64,000 bases of DNA from Haliclystus octoradiatus. Lineage: Eukaryota; Cnidaria; Staurozoa; Stauromedusae; Haliclystidae. A program made the position numbers and the translations under genes. A model generated the notes under the pieces. The model was given only the letters and a program-made list of their open reading frames with translations, had not been told where the DNA came from and ran no database searches. Shown here in pieces: positions 62,457 through 64,000 of the stretch (positions within the stretch are counted from its first letter, which is position 1; the number at the start of each line of letters is the position of its first letter). The DNA is taken from positions 3,616,345 through 3,680,344 of the forward strand of contig OU744451.1 in NCBI GenBank assembly GCA_916610825.1, read 5' to 3'.

Positions 62457-64000
62457 TTATGCAATGCCATTGTTACACTCGATCTTCTTGACATAGTCCT
62501 TGTATGATGGTATACTAGTGCATACTGTGATGTGCTGAAAGTCAGAGGCATCAGATTTGCATTCTTTGCATATGCAGCCAAGACATGGTTTATGGTATGA
62601 TTTATTCTTGCATATGTAATGATGGAAGCCATGTACAGAAAGTCTTGCTATCATATAACGGTTTGGTTGCTCAGGCAGTTTCCACCACGTACAGTTAACC
62701 ATTGGTGCATTTAAATAGCCTTCACCTATGAGAGTCTGAATTTTTATCGACAAACTGTTCTTAACAGTTGCCACTACATTGCTTTCGAATTGATATACTA
62801 AGGCTAGTTCTGATGATAATGTTGATGATTGAGTGAGGAAGTATAACAAAGAATTTGATGTAAACTTCGATACTTTCAATAGTCGTTTGATAAATCTAGC
62901 TTTGGTTGCATCTAGGCTAATAAGGTGTGACTTTCGAAGAAATGGTGCAATAATAGTGAATGCATACGTGAGCATTGGAATGATTTTCATAGAGAATATT
63001 TGCATGGCAATATCATATGAAATACGGTCAAGGTGTTGAAGAGATGCGATAGCAATTGAAGCTTTAATTATTTTGGCTTGAATATGTTCAGTGAAGCAGA
63101 GCGAAGGTTGAAGAGTAATTCCAAGATACTCAAAACTTGAAACGTATTCAAGATCTCTATTTTCAAGCATTAGTTTGTCTGGTTTACCAATATAGCCACC
63201 TTTTCTGAACTTCATTGCCTTGGTTTTGTCAACATTTACAGCCAAAGAGTTTTGCAAACTCCAACAAGATAGCACGTGGAGACCACTCTGGACAGTTTTT
63301 GGGTCAGTAGCATAAATTACTAGATCATCAGCATAGAACAAGTAGTGTATATCATCAACGCAAGATAATTGAGATGCTAAATCAGCAATATATAGAATAA
63401 ATAAAGTAGGGGATAAACTATCACCCTGGGCAACGCCATGATGTTGTGTAATAATGTCAGAAAGAGATATACCGTCATCTATTTGAATTAGATTATACTG
63501 CAGCATGCTTTTAATGACTTTCAATAGTTGACCTTTTATATTAAATTGACTGTAGAGCTTTTCTATCAATTTTGCCCTTGGCACATTGTCAAAAGCTTTT
63601 TTGAAATCTACAAATACGGCGGATACTGTGCCTCGTTTCTTTGCAAACTGTGTCTCTATAAATTTTATAAGATTTGATAGTGGCATAAGCGTATTCTTTC
63701 CTTTCCGGAACCCAAATTGACATGATGGAATAGAATGGCAAACATTTATGATGATTCTTTTATTAATTAATGAAGTAAACACTTTCAATGGACAGCATAA
63801 AAGAGCTATACCTCGATAATTACCTGGCAAGTGTATATCACCTTTTCCTTTGTATAAGATTTTGATAATGCTGTATTTCCATCTGGACGGCATCTTCCCA
63901 AGATTGAGACACAGATTATAAAATTTTGTCCATAGAGGTAATAGATAATCTAATGAGTAAACAAGGTGTTCATTTGTAACTTGGTCGATACCTGGTGCTT
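62457..64000 (-). CDS. I-clade-like LINE reverse transcriptase, open to the window edge
   Basis: Minus-strand ORF uninterrupted from the window end (64000) to a stop at 62457; its start lies outside. RT blocks: YRGIALLC (about 63800), FGFRKGKNT (about 63690), FVDFKKAFDNVPR (about 63580), GVAQGDSLSPTLF (about 63410), catalytic FYADDLVIYA (about 63310) and FEYLGITLQ (about 63110). After a long connector a cysteine/histidine cluster CLGCICKEC...HITVC (about 62510-62590) precedes the stop. The domain order and TAA-type tail suggest the I/Nimb group; Jockey-like is the alternative. No lesion is visible within the window, so it may be a young copy. An RNase H domain was not recognised. Confidence 0.85.
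   Translation of the reverse strand, partial: APGIDQVTNEHLVYSLDYLLPLWTKFYNLCLNLGKMPSRWKYSIIKILYKGKGDIHLPGNYRGIALLCCPLKVFTSLINKRIIINVCHSIPSCQFGFRKGKNTLMPLSNLIKFIETQFAKKRGTVSAVFVDFKKAFDNVPRAKLIEKLYSQFNIKGQLLKVIKSMLQYNLIQIDDGISLSDIITQHHGVAQGDSLSPTLFILYIADLASQLSCVDDIHYLFYADDLVIYATDPKTVQSGLHVLSCWSLQNSLAVNVDKTKAMKFRKGGYIGKPDKLMLENRDLEYVSSFEYLGITLQPSLCFTEHIQAKIIKASIAIASLQHLDRISYDIAMQIFSMKIIPMLTYAFTIIAPFLRKSHLISLDATKARFIKRLLKVSKFTSNSLLYFLTQSSTLSSELALVYQFESNVVATVKNSLSIKIQTLIGEGYLNAPMVNCTWWKLPEQPNRYMIARLSVHGFHHYICKNKSYHKPCLGCICKECKSDASDFQHITVCTSIPSYKDYVKKIECNNGIA

Overview
This is a repeat-rich, AT-rich metazoan genome window, almost certainly from a marine invertebrate. The evidence is intron-containing genes with consensus splice sites, a secreted PAN/C-type-lectin-like gene, BEL/Pao and several non-LTR retrotransposon lineages, a Zisupton/KDZ-type DNA transposon, and long trinucleotide microsatellites. 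A deuterostome such as a tunicate would fit, but the sequence does not settle the species. There is no prokaryotic gene organisation. Almost all recognisable coding sequence belongs to transposable elements, many nested in one another; one plausible host gene lies at 57.9-60.7 kb.

Layout. 1.6-8.3 kb: a degenerate BEL/Pao retrotransposon (gag, zinc knuckle, protease, RT). Its pol is split by a young non-autonomous LTR element with three LTRs and two internal regions, flanked by a TTAG duplication. 9.9-11.7 plus 24.7-25.06 kb: a minus-strand L2/CR1-like LINE, split by a 12.96-kb DNA transposon (11720-24676) with ~108-bp terminal inverted repeats and an 8-bp target duplication. That transposon holds one minus-strand gene for which 14 exons can be drawn with consistent intron phase. 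It encodes an RNase-H-fold transposase with SWIM finger, an Ulp1/C48 protease and a terminal Cys/His finger, but carries three lesions. 25.07-32.35 kb: a Mutator-like long-TIR element (copy A) with a perfect 9-bp duplication, loaded with MITEs. 32.4-39.6 kb: a MITE-rich stretch (motif-array element, foldback element, hAT MITE, Tc1/mariner-like MITE). 40.1-42.9 kb: an Ulp1 relic and a broken LINE.

45.7-51.35 kb: a minus-strand RLE-class non-LTR element whose N-terminal part encodes a chromodomain and a PHD finger. It is split by a nearly intact plus-strand element (47755-50917) with a 15-bp duplication and poly(A). 51.99-57.6 kb: a second Mutator-like long-TIR element (copy B), also with a perfect 9-bp duplication. 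It sits just downstream of the last visible exon of the host gene (57931-60659, minus). 61.9-64 kb: a perfect (AGT)n tract and an I-clade-like LINE open across the window edge.

The genes do not form a pathway; the window is a record of successive insertions. Relative ages can be read from nesting: the BEL is older than the three-LTR element, the L2-like LINE is older than the Zisupton-like element, the chromodomain LINE is older than the plus-strand RLE element, and a dispersed repeat is older than Mutator-like copy A, whose empty target is still present at 35.67 kb.
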